A stretch of 13,487 nucleotides of DNA from UBA668 sp041178405 (lineage in GTDB: Bacteria; Actinomycetota; Acidimicrobiia; Acidimicrobiales; Ilumatobacteraceae), in contig JBEGVK010000117.1 of assembly GCA_041178405.1 (NCBI GenBank), positions 1 to 13,487 on the forward strand. The letters are read 5' to 3'. The notes under the pieces were generated by a model. That model had not been told where the DNA came from. It did not search any database and worked only from the letters and a program-made list of their open reading frames with translations. Below are positions 12,689 through 13,487 of the stretch, in pieces. Made by a program: the position numbers and the translations under genes. Position 1 is the first letter of the stretch. Each line of letters begins with the position of its first letter.

Positions 12689-13487
12689 TCAGCCGACGAC
12701 GACCACCGAGGCGATCACGGCGGCGGCAGCCAGCATCGCCGGCATCGCCCAGCGCGCCCACTCGGCGGTCGGCTTCCAGCGCGGTGCCATCATCACCCAG
12801 CCGCATGCTGCCCCGCCGAGTGCGCCGCCGACATGGCCGCCGATCGAGATGCCCGAGATGGTGAAGGTGAGCACCAGGTTGAGTATCAGCGTCGTGCCGA
12901 TGCCGGTGCTGAAGACGTTCACCCCGCGCCGGTGCAGGCCGACGGCCGCCGCTGCCATCAGGCCGAACACCGCACCCGAGGCCCCGCCGCTCAGCGCGAA
13001 CGGCTCGACGAGCAGCACGCCGAGCGACCCGGTCAGCAGGCTGGCGACGTACAGCAGCGAGAATCGCAGCGATCCGAGCTCGCGCTCGAGCAGCATGCCC
13101 AGCTGGTACAGCAGCAGCATGTTCATCAGGATGTGGAACACGCCGAAGTGGATGAACCCGGCGGTGACAAGCCGGTACCACTGATGCGCATCACCTGTGC
13201 TGCCGTCGGTGAAGCGCAGGCCGTTCTGGAGGATGTCGCGGCTGAGGCCGAGCTCGGCATGTGCGGTGGTGATGGATCCGCCCCCGAGCGTCGACGCGTC
13301 GGCGAGCACCATCGCCGCGAAGACCAGCAGGTTGATACCGATCAGCGCATAGGTGGCCGGGGTGAGCACGCGGGCATTGGCGTGCCGCACCCGTGTGCGG
13401 ATGTCGGGCTGGCTGGCCTTCGCGCAGTCGAGGCAGTGCGAGCCGACGGCCGCCTGCACGAGGCAGTCGCCGCACGCCGGCCGGCCG
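12689..13487 (-). CDS. Rhomboid-family intramembrane serine protease with N-terminal zinc-ribbon-like segment (5' end cut)
   Basis: The frame is open to the window end, so the true start lies outside. The visible part begins GRPACGDCLVQAAVGSHCLDC, with CxxC and HCxxC pairs that look like the second half of a small zinc-binding module found before rhomboid domains in actinobacteria. Numbering from the GTG codon at 13459, a first helix follows at about 36-52. Then come the conserved FHILMNM with His109 and Asn113 and the catalytic Ser161 in GGASGAVFGLMAA. The catalytic His209 lies in IGGHVGGALGGAACGW, and a last helix sits near 236-255. The Ser-His dyad cuts substrates within or next to the membrane; the substrate is unknown. 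All catalytic residues are present. The small unknown gene lies 47 bp downstream. Confidence 0.92.
   Translation of the reverse strand, partial: GRPACGDCLVQAAVGSHCLDCAKASQPDIRTRVRHANARVLTPATYALIGINLLVFAAMVLADASTLGGGSITTAHAELGLSRDILQNGLRFTDGSTGDAHQWYRLVTAGFIHFGVFHILMNMLLLYQLGMLLERELGSLRFSLLYVASLLTGSLGVLLVEPFALSGGASGAVFGLMAAAAVGLHRRGVNVFSTGIGTTLILNLVLTFTISGISIGGHVGGALGGAACGWVMMAPRWKPTAEWARWAMPAMLAAAAVIASVVVVG

Noticed and set aside
12642..13181. Upstream extension of the 85-residue protein to 265 codons
   Set aside because: It is another frame of the rhomboid gene on the same strand and has no sensible domain.
1..13487. A search for a defence, mobile or biosynthetic system
   Set aside because: I found no nuclease, helicase, toxin pair, integrase, terminal repeat, spacer array or assembly-line enzyme. 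The genes look like ordinary envelope and metabolic functions.

Overview
The window is high-GC, tightly packed chromosomal DNA, most likely from an actinobacterium. An Acidimicrobiia (Ilumatobacter-like) origin is my inference from the gene set and promoter style; no marker gene proves it. I see no rRNA, tRNA, insertion sequence, CRISPR array, phage gene or recognisable defence system. No gene-free stretch reaches 300 bases. Twelve genes are complete and two are cut by the window edges.

Layout from left to right. (1) 1-1041: a divergent pair, the N-terminus of a probable membrane glycosyltransferase (minus, cut) and a family 2 glycosyltransferase (plus). (2) 1186-2352: a membrane-anchored L,D-transpeptidase with a peptidoglycan-binding domain and a threonine-rich C-terminal tail. 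(3) 2374-3834 (minus): a secreted zinc metallopeptidase, probably a lipoprotein, divergent from 3877-4995, an M24 Xaa-Pro-type aminopeptidase. The M24 gene is followed 24 nt later by a carotenoid oxygenase (5020-6450). (4) 6452-7087 (minus): a lipoprotein of unknown function, divergent from 7175-8038, a polytopic membrane protein of unknown function. (5) 11297-8069 on the minus strand: a 138-residue conserved-looking protein, an amidase-signature hydrolase and an MFS transporter. (6) 11412-12401: a luciferase-like (probably F420-dependent) oxidoreductase, plus strand. (7) 13487-12384, minus: a rhomboid protease with an N-terminal zinc-ribbon-like segment (cut by the window end) and a small 85-residue protein.

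Several genes concern the cell envelope: two glycosyltransferases, a wall cross-linking enzyme, a zinc protease, a lipoprotein and a rhomboid protease. The glycosyltransferase pair resembles a polyprenyl-phosphate-mannose synthase beside a user of that donor. The Thr-rich tail of the adjacent L,D-transpeptidase is a plausible but unproven substrate.

The most useful sequence-level observation concerns promoters. At least seven starts carry a TAnnnT- or CAnnnT-type -10 hexamer ending 6-8 nt before the start codon, with no Shine-Dalgarno sequence needed. This is the pattern of leaderless actinobacterial transcripts. It fixes several starts downstream of the longest open frame and resolves an apparent overlap between divergent genes. 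I found no convincing undescribed multi-gene system; the novelty candidates are the unknown proteins and the compact divergent promoters.
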